Below, piece by piece: positions 8,583 to 16,999 of a DNA stretch of 36,517 nucleotides. Below the pieces are notes generated by a model. The model saw only the letters and a program-made list of their open reading frames with translations. It was not told where the DNA came from and did no database searches. Positions within the stretch are counted from its first letter, which is position 1, and each line of letters starts with the position of its first letter. Both the position numbers and the translations under genes were made by a program. This DNA comes from an uncultured Spirochaetaceae bacterium (lineage in GTDB: Bacteria; Spirochaetota; Spirochaetia; Treponematales; Treponemataceae): the NCBI GenBank assembly GCA_902792795.1, contig CADBBB010000038.1, positions 1 to 36,517 on the forward strand, read 5' to 3'.

Positions 8583-9991
8583 CTGGAGTCTCCCATTTTT
8601 GAAAGAATCACCGCTCCGCCCTTAATCACAATGTCGGGCTTGGCGCCAAAAAAGGCCGGGTTCCACAAGACGAGGTCGGCGATTTTTCCGACTTCGATTG
8701 AGCCGACATACTCGCTGATTCCGTGCGCAATGGCCGGGTTTATCGTGTATTTTGAAACATAGCGCTTGGCCCTAAAGTTGTCGTTGTCGCCGTTCTCTTG
8801 CGGCAAGGGGCCGCGCTCCTCTTTCATTTTGTGCGCGGTCTGCCATGTTCGCGTTATAACTTCGCCAACGCGGCCCATAGCCTGGCTGTCGCTGCTCATC
8901 ACGCTCAAGGCGCCCATGTCGTGCAAAACGTCTTCGGCCGCGATTGTCTCAGGCCTGATTCTGCTGTCGGCAAAGGCCACGTCCTCCGCGATTTTATTGT
9001 CAAGGTGGTGGCAAACCATAAGCATGTCCAAGTGCTCGTCAAGAGTGTTGACTGTAAAGGGCATTGTAGGGTTTGTTGACGCGGGAAGAACGTTGGGATG
9101 GCCCGCCACTTTCAGTATGTCGGGAGCGTGGCCGCCGCCGGCTCCTTCCGTGTGGTATGTGTGGATTGTCCTTCCGTTTATCGCGGTCAGGGTGTCTTCC
9201 ACGCAGCCGGCCTCGTTCAGCGTGTCGGTGTGAATGCAAACTTGGACGTCGAACTTGTCGGCCACGGTAAGGGCCGCGTCGATGGCGGCGGGAGTCGTTC
9301 CCCAGTCCTCGTGAATTTTCAAGCCGCAAGCGCCGGCCTTGATTTGCGCGGCCAATTCGCCTGTGTCACTTTTGTTGGAACAGTTTCCCTTTCCAAGATA
9401 GCCTATGTTCATCGGAAAATCTTCCGCCGCCTTAAGCATCATCGCAAGGTTCCACTTTCCGGGCGTGCAAGTGGTGGCGTTGGTTCCGTCGCAGGGGCCG
9501 GTGCCGCCGCCAATCATCGTAGTCACGCCGGAAGCGAGCGCCGTCCCAACTTGCTCGGGCGAAATAAAATGTATGTGCGTGTCGATTCCGCCGGCGGTTA
9601 CAATAAGTCCTTCGCCCGCGAGCGCTTCCGTGCTTGCGCCCACTGTCATTCCCTTTGTCACGCCGTCCATCGTGTCGGGGTTTCCGGCCTTTCCGATGCC
9701 GGCGATTTTTCCGTCCTTGATTCCAATGTCAGCCTTGTAGATTCCGGTCCAGTCAAGAATCACGCAGTTAGTGATCACCAAGTCGAGGTCGCCGCCGTCG
9801 CTTGTCGTGTTGACCGACTGGCCCATTCCGTCGCGCAAAGTTTTTCCGCCGCCAAATTTCGCTTCGTCTCCGTAGACCGTCCAATCTTTTTCAACTTCGA
9901 TAAAAAGGTTTGTGTCGGCAAGACGAATTTTGTCGCCGGTCGTCGGTCCGTACATCGCCGCGTATTTTTTTCCGTCAATGACATAACTCAT
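8498..9991 (-). CDS. ureC: Urease alpha (catalytic) subunit, frameshifted near its C-terminus
   Basis: UreC holds the dinuclear nickel site that hydrolyses urea to ammonia and carbamate. All catalytic residues are present: HIH (139/141), carbamylated Lys225 in GLKIHEDW, His227, His254, His280, the flap Cys327-His328 and Asp368. After KMGDS at about residue 462 the frame breaks, and a spurious tail of about 34 residues ([11 protein letters not shown]...) ends at 8498, giving 497 aa instead of about 570. As written, the product lacks the end of the beta domain and C-terminus and would probably be unstable or inactive. Intact accessory genes argue the lesion is recent or artefactual. The start overlaps the ureB stop. 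Confidence 0.9.
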   Translation of the reverse strand: MSYVIDGKKYAAMYGPTTGDKIRLADTNLFIEVEKDWTVYGDEAKFGGGKTLRDGMGQSVNTTSDGGDLDLVITNCVILDWTGIYKADIGIKDGKIAGIGKAGNPDTMDGVTKGMTVGASTEALAGEGLIVTAGGIDTHIHFISPEQVGTALASGVTTMIGGGTGPCDGTNATTCTPGKWNLAMMLKAAEDFPMNIGYLGKGNCSNKSDTGELAAQIKAGACGLKIHEDWGTTPAAIDAALTVADKFDVQVCIHTDTLNEAGCVEDTLTAINGRTIHTYHTEGAGGGHAPDILKVAGHPNVLPASTNPTMPFTVNTLDEHLDMLMVCHHLDNKIAEDVAFADSRIRPETIAAEDVLHDMGALSVMSSDSQAMGRVGEVITRTWQTAHKMKEERGPLPQENGDNDNFRAKRYVSKYTINPAIAHGISEYVGSIEVGKIADLVLWNPAFFGAKPDIVIKGGAVILSKMGDSRLAPLSFRKRRSSKKFPRSLALKKCAFP

Positions 9992-10308
9992 TTTTCGCCT
10001 CCAAGAGCCTTTCCGTTTGTCAAATTGTTCAAGCCGTAAATTTCAGACGTTCCGCCAAAAGAACAAAGCTGGACTGTCTTTGTCTCGCCCGGCTCAAAGC
10101 GGACGCTCATTCCCGAAGGAATGTCCAGCCTAAAGCCAAAGGCCGCCGCGCGGTCAAAGGCCAGCGCCTTGTTCACTTCGTAAAAATGAAAGTGCGAGCC
10201 CACCTGGACAGGCCTGTCTCCGGAATTTTTCACTTCGATGGAAATTGTCTTTCGCCCGGAATTCAACTCAATGTTTTTGTTGCAGGAAATTATTTCGCCA
10301 ATTTTCAT
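9988..10308 (-). CDS. ureB: Urease beta subunit
   Basis: Structural subunit of the (alpha-beta-gamma)3 urease. The 106-aa protein has the UreB signature [16 protein letters not shown] and [16 protein letters not shown], followed by the usual C-terminal IYGLNN. It is separate from ureA, as in most bacteria, rather than fused as in Helicobacter. GGAGG precedes the start, which overlaps the ureA stop in ATGA. Confidence 0.96.
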   Translation of the reverse strand: MKIGEIISCNKNIELNSGRKTISIEVKNSGDRPVQVGSHFHFYEVNKALAFDRAAAFGFRLDIPSGMSVRFEPGETKTVQLCSFGGTSEIYGLNNLTNGKALGGEK

Positions 10309-10616
10309 ACGACCTCCCTGATGGGATTGTGGACCGTCACAAGCTTTGTTCCGTCGGGGAATGTAGCCTCGACTTGAACTTCGCCCACCATGTCGGCCAC
10401 GCCTTCCATAACGTCATCCACCGTAAGAAGCTTGGCTCCTTCGCTCATAAGCTCGGTGACGGTCTTTCCGTCGCGCGCGGCTTCCATCAACGCCGAAGAA
10501 ATGTAAGCCACGGCCTCCACATAATTCAATTTCAAGCCCCGCTCCTTGCGGCGTTCCGCCACAAAGCCCGCGTAGCTCAAAAGAAGCTTTTCCATTTCGC
10601 GCGGAGTAAGTTTCAT
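10305..10616 (-). CDS. ureA: Urease gamma subunit
   Basis: Smallest structural subunit of urease (103 aa, normal length). It opens with the family's [18 protein letters not shown] and contains [18 protein letters not shown]; the C-terminus has the expected TVHNPI. A GGGGG ribosome binding site lies immediately after the leader terminator. It is the first gene of ureABCEFGD, so its attenuator controls the whole urease operon. Confidence 0.96.
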   Translation of the reverse strand: MKLTPREMEKLLLSYAGFVAERRKERGLKLNYVEAVAYISSALMEAARDGKTVTELMSEGAKLLTVDDVMEGVADMVGEVQVEATFPDGTKLVTVHNPIREVV

Positions 10617-10628
10617 GCGACCCCCTTT

Positions 10629-10672
10629 AAAAAAAAGAGGCAAAGAAATTCCAAAAAGGACTTCTTTGCCTC
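10629..10672 (-). promoter_or_regulatory. Attenuator upstream of ureA with A1/G4 hexaloop
   Basis: On the minus strand a hairpin GGC-AAAGAA-GUC (10670-10659) lies inside the 5' arm of a strong terminator: the 11-bp arms at 10672-10662 and 10647-10637 pair, and eight U follow (10636-10629). The hairpin has only three base pairs, the weakest of the set, but the loop fits A-A-N-G and its position relative to the promoter matches the others. Confidence 0.7.
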
Positions 10673-10681
10673 GATAAAAAC

Positions 10682-10710
10682 ATAATACTCCAAAGCCGCC
10701 GTCAAGTCCA
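10682..10710 (-). promoter_or_regulatory. Predicted urease operon promoter
   Basis: The -35 box TGGACT (10710-10705) and -10 box TATTAT (10687-10682) are 17 nt apart. The predicted transcript start is near 10675, about 5 nt before the attenuator hairpin. An alternative -35, TTGACG, two bases downstream gives worse spacing. Confidence 0.6.
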
Positions 10711-10748
10711 TATTCTAAAATAGAACTTTAGTGGCAGCGCGGCGATTT

Positions 10749-12341
10749 TCATTCCATCAAAAAGTCGTCAATCTCCTGCGCGCACTCGCGGCCCTCGGCA
10801 ATCGCCCAAACCACAAGCGACTGACCCCGCCTCATGTCTCCGGCGGCGAAAACTTTTTCCTTTCCAGTCTTGTAGCCGCTTTCGGAACTGAACGAAGTTT
10901 CCGCTCGCGTTCCTCCGGCCAAGCTTGTGGCGACAGTTCCGCGCGGGCCAAGCTCCACGCCAAAAGAATTGGCCGTGTATTCCTCGCAGCCCGTAAAGCC
11001 CGCCGCCACAAGCAAAAGGTCGCAGGGCAAAACTTTTTCCGTTCCGGCGCGTTCGACAAACTGGCGCTTTCCGTCAATTGTCTGGAACTCAACTTGGACT
11101 GTCTTTACGGCGGAGATATGCCCGCCCTCGCTGACAATTTCTTTTACGGTCGTCTCGTAGACGCGTGGGTCATGGCCAAATTTGGCGATCGATTCCTGGG
11201 CGCCGTAATCGGTCTTCAAGACCTTAGGCCATTGGGGCCAGGGGTTGTTCGGCGCGCGCTCGACGGGCGGGCACGGCATCATCTCAATTTGCGTTACGCT
11301 CGAAGCGCCCAAACGAATCGCGCTTCCGCAGCAGTCGTTTCCTGTGTCGCCGCCGCCAACGATTATGACGTTCTTTCCTTCCACTTGGACTCCGTGCCGC
11401 TCAAAAAGAACTTGCGCGATTTGCTTGTTTGCCGGCGCGATGTTGATTTGATCCAAGGCGCCGCTTGTGGCCACCACGCATTTTGTAACGGCCTTTAGAA
11501 AATCAACGGCGAACATCATACCGCCGTCCGCGCCGTCGCGGCCTTGAGACAGGTTTTCGATTCCGGCGGCGGCAAGAGAACGCGCTTTTTTGGCGCCGCA
11601 GCAGAGGGCCACCGCGTCAAACTCGTTCAATATGTGGTCGGCGGAAGCGCCCCGGCCAACGTCGGCGTTAAAGACGAACTCAACGCCCTCGGCTTTCATC
11701 AAGTCGATGCGGCGCTCGACAATTTTTTTGTCCAGTTTCATGTTGGGAATTCCGTACATCAAAAGGCCGCCAGCCTTGTCTTCGCGCTCGTAAACGGTTA
11801 CGCTGTGGCCGCGGCGGTTGAGCCAATCCGCGCACGCAAGGCCAGCGGGCCCCGCGCCGATGACGGCAATTTTTTTTCCGCTTCGGGCGGCGGGAATTTG
11901 CGGCTTCATGTAGCCGGACTCAAAGGCGCGCTCGATTATGTAAAGCTCGTTGTCGTGAATCGTAACGGCGCCGTCGCCGCAAACGGGGTTTCCGCAGTTG
12001 CAAGCCTTTTCGCAAAGCGCGGGACAAACGCGGCCTGTAAATTCCGGAAAGCTTGAAGTTTTTAAAAGCCTCCAAGCCGCCATGTCGTATTGGCCCTTGT
12101 AAAGCGCGTCGTTCCATTCGGGAATGTAGTTGTGGAGCGGACAGCCGGTGACCATGCCGCAAAGCTTTATCGCGCTCTGGCACATCGGAACGCCGCAATT
12201 CATGCAGCGGGCGGCTTGCTCGCGGCGGCGCGCGTCGTCCATCACGGGATGGAATTCCTTGAAGTTTTCTATTCGCTCGAGCGGCTCAAAGCTTCCGTTC
12301 TCTTCGCGCTTGTAGTCCATGAATCCAGTTGGTTTTGCCAT
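10749..12341 (-). CDS. gltD: Glutamate synthase (NADPH) small subunit
   Basis: GltD supplies electrons from NADPH through FAD and 4Fe-4S clusters to GltB for glutamate synthesis. The 530-aa protein has the N-terminal cysteine cluster CMNCGVPMCQ with CGMVTGCPLHNYIPEWN, an FAD motif VIGAGPAGLACADWL, and a second nucleotide-binding motif VIIVGGGDTGNDC for NADPH. The C-terminal GDMRRGQSLVVWAIAEGR is typical. It follows gltB after a 114-nt spacer filled by a repeat that also abuts its ribosome binding site. Confidence 0.96.
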   Translation of the reverse strand: MAKPTGFMDYKREENGSFEPLERIENFKEFHPVMDDARRREQAARCMNCGVPMCQSAIKLCGMVTGCPLHNYIPEWNDALYKGQYDMAAWRLLKTSSFPEFTGRVCPALCEKACNCGNPVCGDGAVTIHDNELYIIERAFESGYMKPQIPAARSGKKIAVIGAGPAGLACADWLNRRGHSVTVYEREDKAGGLLMYGIPNMKLDKKIVERRIDLMKAEGVEFVFNADVGRGASADHILNEFDAVALCCGAKKARSLAAAGIENLSQGRDGADGGMMFAVDFLKAVTKCVVATSGALDQINIAPANKQIAQVLFERHGVQVEGKNVIIVGGGDTGNDCCGSAIRLGASSVTQIEMMPCPPVERAPNNPWPQWPKVLKTDYGAQESIAKFGHDPRVYETTVKEIVSEGGHISAVKTVQVEFQTIDGKRQFVERAGTEKVLPCDLLLVAAGFTGCEEYTANSFGVELGPRGTVATSLAGGTRAETSFSSESGYKTGKEKVFAAGDMRRGQSLVVWAIAEGRECAQEIDDFLME

Positions 12342-12351
12342 TTTTTAGTTT

Positions 12352-12458
12352 CTCCTATCAGTACGGCTGTCCGCGCGAGCTTGGTCGCGAGCGCGGATGT
12401 TGCCGCTTATGCGGCAATCCTGCAATCTTGGGCTTGCCGCCGTTTATCTTTGCCGCTA
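12352..12458 (-). repeat. Modular intergenic repeat, short copy (gltB-gltD)
   Basis: On the minus strand it begins with the gltB stop codon as TAGCGGCAAA, continues through a conserved block with AAGATTGCAGG and ATTGCCGCATA, and ends with ACATCCGCGC ... GCGCGGACAGC and GATAGGAG, the ribosome binding region of gltD. The ends match copies at 33227-33407 and 35459-35701; the middle block of those copies is missing here, leaving a simple hairpin (TTGCCGC-ATAA-GCGGCAA). Confidence 0.8.
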
Positions 12459-15400
12459 CGCCGTCACTTTTTTGAAGGCCGCCAAAAGCGCGTCTTCGTG
12501 GGCCGCGCCGGATTTTTCTTGCGCGGCTATTTCCACCATAACCTTCAAATAATCGTTTGGAATGATTTTTTTGAAGCAATTTTTGCAGCGCGTCCAGTCC
12601 GCCAAAATTTCCTTGGCTTTTTGCGAGCCGGTTTCGCGCTCGTGCTGTTCAATCAAGCCGCGCAATTTTTCTTCGTCGCTTTGGCCTTGCAAGGTCGTCG
12701 TCTCGTCGTCAAGGTCGTACATTTTTACAAGGCCGTGGTTTAAGCGCTTGTAAAGGTCGTGGCGCTCGTCAAGAACGTAAGCCACGCCTCCGCTCATTCC
12801 GGCGGCAAGATTTCTTCCTGTGCCGCCAAGAATTACCGCAACTCCGCCGGTCATGTATTCAAGGCCGTGGTCGCCGCAACCTTCCGCCACAGCAGTGGCG
12901 CCTGAGTTTCGCACGCAAAAGCGCTCGCCGGCCACGCCGTTTATGAAGGCCTTTCCGCTTGTCGCGCCAAAAAGCGCGACGTTTCCGATGATGATGTTTT
13001 CGTCGGCGCTTCCTTCAAAGCCCGCGGCCTTTTTGACGACAAGCTTTCCGCCGCTTAGGCCCTTTCCAAAATAGTCGTTGGCCTCGCCTTGCAGGCGCAA
13101 TGTAAGTCCTTTGGGAACAAAGGCGCCGAAGCTCTGTCCGGCTCCGCCCTCGCATTCCACCACATAAGCGTCTTCTTCCAAGGCGCCGGAGAACTTCTTT
13201 TGAATCTCGCTTCCGAGAACTGTTCCAAAAGTTCTGTCGGTGGATTGGATAGCGACGGTCTTAGCTCCGTCCTTAAGGGAGCCTTTTTCAAAGGCGGGAA
13301 CAAGCGCGGTCAAGTCAAGCCGCTTTTCAAGCTCAAAGTTAAATGTGTCGCGGGATTTTTTCCAAGCGTCGGAATTGTCGTCCGCCCGCGCGATGACGCG
13401 GCTCAAGTCCAAAAGTCCCGCGCGCTTGAAGCCTTGCTTTTCCTTCATCTTAAGCAAGTCAGTTCTTCCGCACATTTCGTCAACGGAACGAACGCCGAGA
13501 CGCGCCATATATTCGCGCAATTCCTGCGCGATGAACTTCATGAAGTTTTCGACATACTCAGGCTTTCCGGGGAAGCGGGCGCGAAGCTTTTCGTTTTGAG
13601 TGGCGACGCCAAAAGGGCAAGTGTCAAGGTTGCAAACGCGCATCATCGCGCAGCCCATCGTAATAAGCGGGGCTGTCGCAAAGCCGAACTCTTCCGCGCC
13701 GAGCAAGCAGGCTATGGCCACGTCGCGGCCGCTCATAAGCTTTCCGTCGGTTTCGATAATCACGCGGCCTCGCAAGCCGTTTTGAATCAACGTTTGGTGC
13801 GCCTCGCTCAAGCCAAGTTCCCAAGGCAAGCCCGCATGATGGATTGAAGAAATTGGCGCGGCGCCAGTTCCGCCGTCGTGGCCGCTAATCAAAATGACTT
13901 GCGCTCCAGCTTTGGCGACGCCGGCGGCGATCGTTCCGACTCCCGCCTCGCTGACTAGCTTTACGCTAATGCGGGCGGCGCGGTTGGCGTTCTTTAGGTC
14001 GTAAATCAATTGCGCCAAATCTTCGATTGAATAAATGTCATGGTGCGGCGGCGGCGAAATCAAAGAAACGCCTGGAGTGGCGAGGCGGGTTTTGGCGATC
14101 CACGGATAAACTTTTTTTCCGGGAAGGTGGCCGCCCTCGCCCGGCTTGGCTCCCTGCGCCATCTTTATTTGAATTTCGCGCGCGCTCAAAAGATATTCTT
14201 CGGTGACTCCAAAGCGGCCGCTCGCCACTTGCTTTATCGCGGAATTATATTCCGTTCCAAGGCGCTCGGGCTTTTCGCCGCCCTCGCCTGAGTTGGACTT
14301 TCCGTGAAGGTGGTTCATCGCGGCGGCCATGCACTTGTGGGCTTCCTCGCTGATGGAGCCGTAAGACATGGCGCCGGTCTTGAAGCGCTGGACAATCGAC
14401 TCGACGCTTTCCACTTCGTCAAGCGGAATTTCTTTTGCGGCGGAAAAGTCAAAATCCAGCATCGCGCGCAAAGTGTGCGGGCGGGAATTGTCGTCGACAA
14501 GTGAAGTGTATTCCTTAAAGCGCGCGTAGTCGCCGTTGCGGGTCGCTTCTTGCAAGGCGATGATTGTCTCAGGATTGTATAGGTGGTCTTCGGCGTTGGG
14601 GCCTCTGCGGAACTTGTGGTAGCCCACGCTGTCAAGGTGAGTGTTGACCGTAAGGCCCTTGTCGTTCCAAGCCTGCTCGTGATGGTAGGCGATGTCCTCC
14701 TCGATTTCGCCCAAGCCTATTCCGCCCACGCGGCTAACGGTGTTGGTAAAGTATTTTTCAACCACGTCTTGCGCGATTCCAACCGCCTCAAAAATTTGCG
14801 CGGACTGGTATGACTGCACGGCGCTGATTCCCATTTTGGCGGCGATTTTTACGATGCCGTTTATTATCGCCTTGTTGTAGTCGTCAATCGCGGTGTGATA
14901 GTCCTTGTCCAAAAGCTTTTGGTCGATGAGCTCGGCGATAGCTTCATGGGCAAGATAAGGATTTACCGCGCGCGCGCCGTAACCCAAGCACATCGCCGCC
15001 TGGTGAACGTCGCGGACTTCCGCGCTTTCCAAAATGATTGAAATCTTTGTGCGCTTTTTTGTCCGGATAAGGTATTGCTCGACGGCGCTCACGGCAAGGA
15101 GCGAAGGAATGGCGGCGCGATTTTGGCCGACGCCGCGGTCGCTCAAAATCATTATGTTGTAGCCGTCCTCATAGGCCGCGTCAATTCGCGCAAAAAGGTC
15201 GTCCAGCGCGGCTTCAAGCGTTTTTCCATCGGGCTTTGCGCTTGCAAATGGAAATTCCATCAAAAGCGAAAGCGTCTTCGCGCGCAAGCCCGGCTGGTCG
15301 AGCGCGGCGATTTTTATCATGTCCGTTCCGGTCAAAATCGGATTGTTGATTTCCAAGACGCGGCAGTTGGAACCCTTGGCGCAAAGAAGGTCGCCGTCAG

Positions 15401-16979
15401 TTCCGACATAAACCGTGGTGTCAGTGACAATTTTTTCGCGCAAGGAGTCGATGGGAGGATTTGTGACTTGCGCGAAAAGCTGCTTGAAGTAAGAGTAAAG
15501 GCTCGGGTGCTTGTCGCTCATGCAAGCCAGCGGAGTGTCAACGCCCATCGCGCCTGTAGGCTCGCTCGCGGTCTTTGCCATCGGGAGAACCATTTCGTTA
15601 AGGTCTTCGTAGTTCCAGCCAAAAGCGCGGTAAAGCTTGTCGCGCTCTTCCTGCGAGCTAACGGGAATTTTTTTGTTGGGAATTTTAAGGTCGGCAAGGT
15701 GGACAAGATTTTGGTCAAGCCATTCGCCGTAGGGATGCTGGGCGGCGTAAGTTTCCTTTATTTCCTTGTCGCTTATCAAGCGCTTTTGAACTGTGTCGAC
15801 GAGCAGCATTCTTCCCGGCATGAGCCGCGACTTTTGGACGATCTGGCTTTGCGGAATGTCGAGAACGCCCACCTCGCTTGAAAGGACGAGCGTGTTGTCC
15901 TTTGTGATGAACCAGCGGCTGGGACGCAAGCCGTTTCTGTCAAGCGTCGCGCCCACAACGTCTCCGTCGGAATACAAAATCGCGGCGGGTCCGTCCCAGG
16001 GTTCCATCATCGTAGCCCAATAATGGTAGAAGTCGCGCTTTTGTTCCGTGAGGGAATCGTCGTGCTTCCACGGCTCGGGAATGCAAACCATGACCGCGAG
16101 CGGAAGCGGAAGTCCGTTCATCACAAAATATTCCAGCGTGTTGTCCAGCATTGCCGAATCCGAGCCGCTTGTGTCGACCTCGCCGTCGCGCGCCAACAGT
16201 CTGTCGACATTTCCGCGGATTGTGTTGATTTCGCCGTTGTGCGCGATGAAGCGGTTGGGGTGCGCGCGCTGCCAGCTTGGATTTGTGTTGGTGCTGAAAC
16301 GGGAGTGAACAAGCGCGAGCGATGAGGCGTAGTCCTGCGATTGCAGGTCGGCGTAAAAGGCGCGCAGCTCGTTGACCAAGAACATTCCCTTGTAAACGAT
16401 TGTGCGGGAACTGCACGAGCAAACGTAAGTTTTGGATCCGCCCGCTCCGCCGGAAACGCCTCGGCGGTCTTTTTCAAACGCCAAGCGCGCTTTGTAAAGA
16501 AGCTTGTCAAATTCCAAGCCGCGCTCGCAGCCGGAAGGCCGGGCAACGAAGGCTTGCCAAATCAAGGGCATGCAGTCGCGCGCTTTTTTTCCAAGAACGT
16601 CCGCGTTCACAGGAACTTGGCGCCAGCCCAAAAATTTTAGGCCGCCGTCCGCGACGCATTTTTCAAAGCGCGCTTTTTCGGACTTGCAAGCCGCCGCGTC
16701 GCCGGGGAAAAATATTTGCGCGATTCCGTAGTCGCGCTCGCCGAGGGAGCCGACCAAATCGGACGCGGCCTTCTTAAAAAAGTCGTGGCTTATTTGCAAA
16801 AGAATTCCAACGCCGTCGCCGGTTTCTCCGGCCGCGTCCTTTCCGGCGCGGTGCTCCAACTTTTCTACAATGCAAAGAGCGTTCTCAACCACGCCGTGGC
16901 TTTTTATTCCGTCGATGTTGACAACCGCGCCGATTCCGCAAGCGTCATGTTCAAAACTAGATTCGTACAACGTCTTCAT
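12456..16979 (-). CDS. gltB: Glutamate synthase (NADPH) large subunit
   Basis: GltB transfers the amide of glutamine to 2-oxoglutarate, making two glutamates. The 1507-aa protein is full length: a class II amidotransferase domain with the nucleophile Cys14 in EHDACGIG after a short propeptide; a central domain; the FMN synthase domain with AQGAKPGEGGHLPG and SGHDGGTGAAP; the 3Fe-4S cysteines in CAMMRVCNLDTCPFG; and the C-terminal glycine-rich beta-helix. It lies 20 nt after asnB and is therefore under the asnB attenuator. Its stop codon coincides with the start of an intergenic repeat. Confidence 0.97.
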   Translation of the reverse strand: MKTLYESSFEHDACGIGAVVNIDGIKSHGVVENALCIVEKLEHRAGKDAAGETGDGVGILLQISHDFFKKAASDLVGSLGERDYGIAQIFFPGDAAACKSEKARFEKCVADGGLKFLGWRQVPVNADVLGKKARDCMPLIWQAFVARPSGCERGLEFDKLLYKARLAFEKDRRGVSGGAGGSKTYVCSCSSRTIVYKGMFLVNELRAFYADLQSQDYASSLALVHSRFSTNTNPSWQRAHPNRFIAHNGEINTIRGNVDRLLARDGEVDTSGSDSAMLDNTLEYFVMNGLPLPLAVMVCIPEPWKHDDSLTEQKRDFYHYWATMMEPWDGPAAILYSDGDVVGATLDRNGLRPSRWFITKDNTLVLSSEVGVLDIPQSQIVQKSRLMPGRMLLVDTVQKRLISDKEIKETYAAQHPYGEWLDQNLVHLADLKIPNKKIPVSSQEERDKLYRAFGWNYEDLNEMVLPMAKTASEPTGAMGVDTPLACMSDKHPSLYSYFKQLFAQVTNPPIDSLREKIVTDTTVYVGTDGDLLCAKGSNCRVLEINNPILTGTDMIKIAALDQPGLRAKTLSLLMEFPFASAKPDGKTLEAALDDLFARIDAAYEDGYNIMILSDRGVGQNRAAIPSLLAVSAVEQYLIRTKKRTKISIILESAEVRDVHQAAMCLGYGARAVNPYLAHEAIAELIDQKLLDKDYHTAIDDYNKAIINGIVKIAAKMGISAVQSYQSAQIFEAVGIAQDVVEKYFTNTVSRVGGIGLGEIEEDIAYHHEQAWNDKGLTVNTHLDSVGYHKFRRGPNAEDHLYNPETIIALQEATRNGDYARFKEYTSLVDDNSRPHTLRAMLDFDFSAAKEIPLDEVESVESIVQRFKTGAMSYGSISEEAHKCMAAAMNHLHGKSNSGEGGEKPERLGTEYNSAIKQVASGRFGVTEEYLLSAREIQIKMAQGAKPGEGGHLPGKKVYPWIAKTRLATPGVSLISPPPHHDIYSIEDLAQLIYDLKNANRAARISVKLVSEAGVGTIAAGVAKAGAQVILISGHDGGTGAAPISSIHHAGLPWELGLSEAHQTLIQNGLRGRVIIETDGKLMSGRDVAIACLLGAEEFGFATAPLITMGCAMMRVCNLDTCPFGVATQNEKLRARFPGKPEYVENFMKFIAQELREYMARLGVRSVDEMCGRTDLLKMKEKQGFKRAGLLDLSRVIARADDNSDAWKKSRDTFNFELEKRLDLTALVPAFEKGSLKDGAKTVAIQSTDRTFGTVLGSEIQKKFSGALEEDAYVVECEGGAGQSFGAFVPKGLTLRLQGEANDYFGKGLSGGKLVVKKAAGFEGSADENIIIGNVALFGATSGKAFINGVAGERFCVRNSGATAVAEGCGDHGLEYMTGGVAVILGGTGRNLAAGMSGGVAYVLDERHDLYKRLNHGLVKMYDLDDETTTLQGQSDEEKLRGLIEQHERETGSQKAKEILADWTRCKNCFKKIIPNDYLKVMVEIAAQEKSGAAHEDALLAAFKKVTA

Positions 16980-16999
16980 ATTCTTCCTCGCAATGTTTT

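Noticed and set aside
9098..10039. Long open frame antisense to ureC
   Set aside because: It is the shadow of a GC-rich conserved gene; the protein has no recognisable domain, and no ribosome binding site or promoter supports it. Similar long frames opposite urtBC, gltB, amt and glnN were rejected for the same reason.
12352..12458. Attenuator before gltD
   Set aside because: Hairpins are present, but no U run follows either of them and the loop does not fit A1/G4. gltD is already under the asnB leader.
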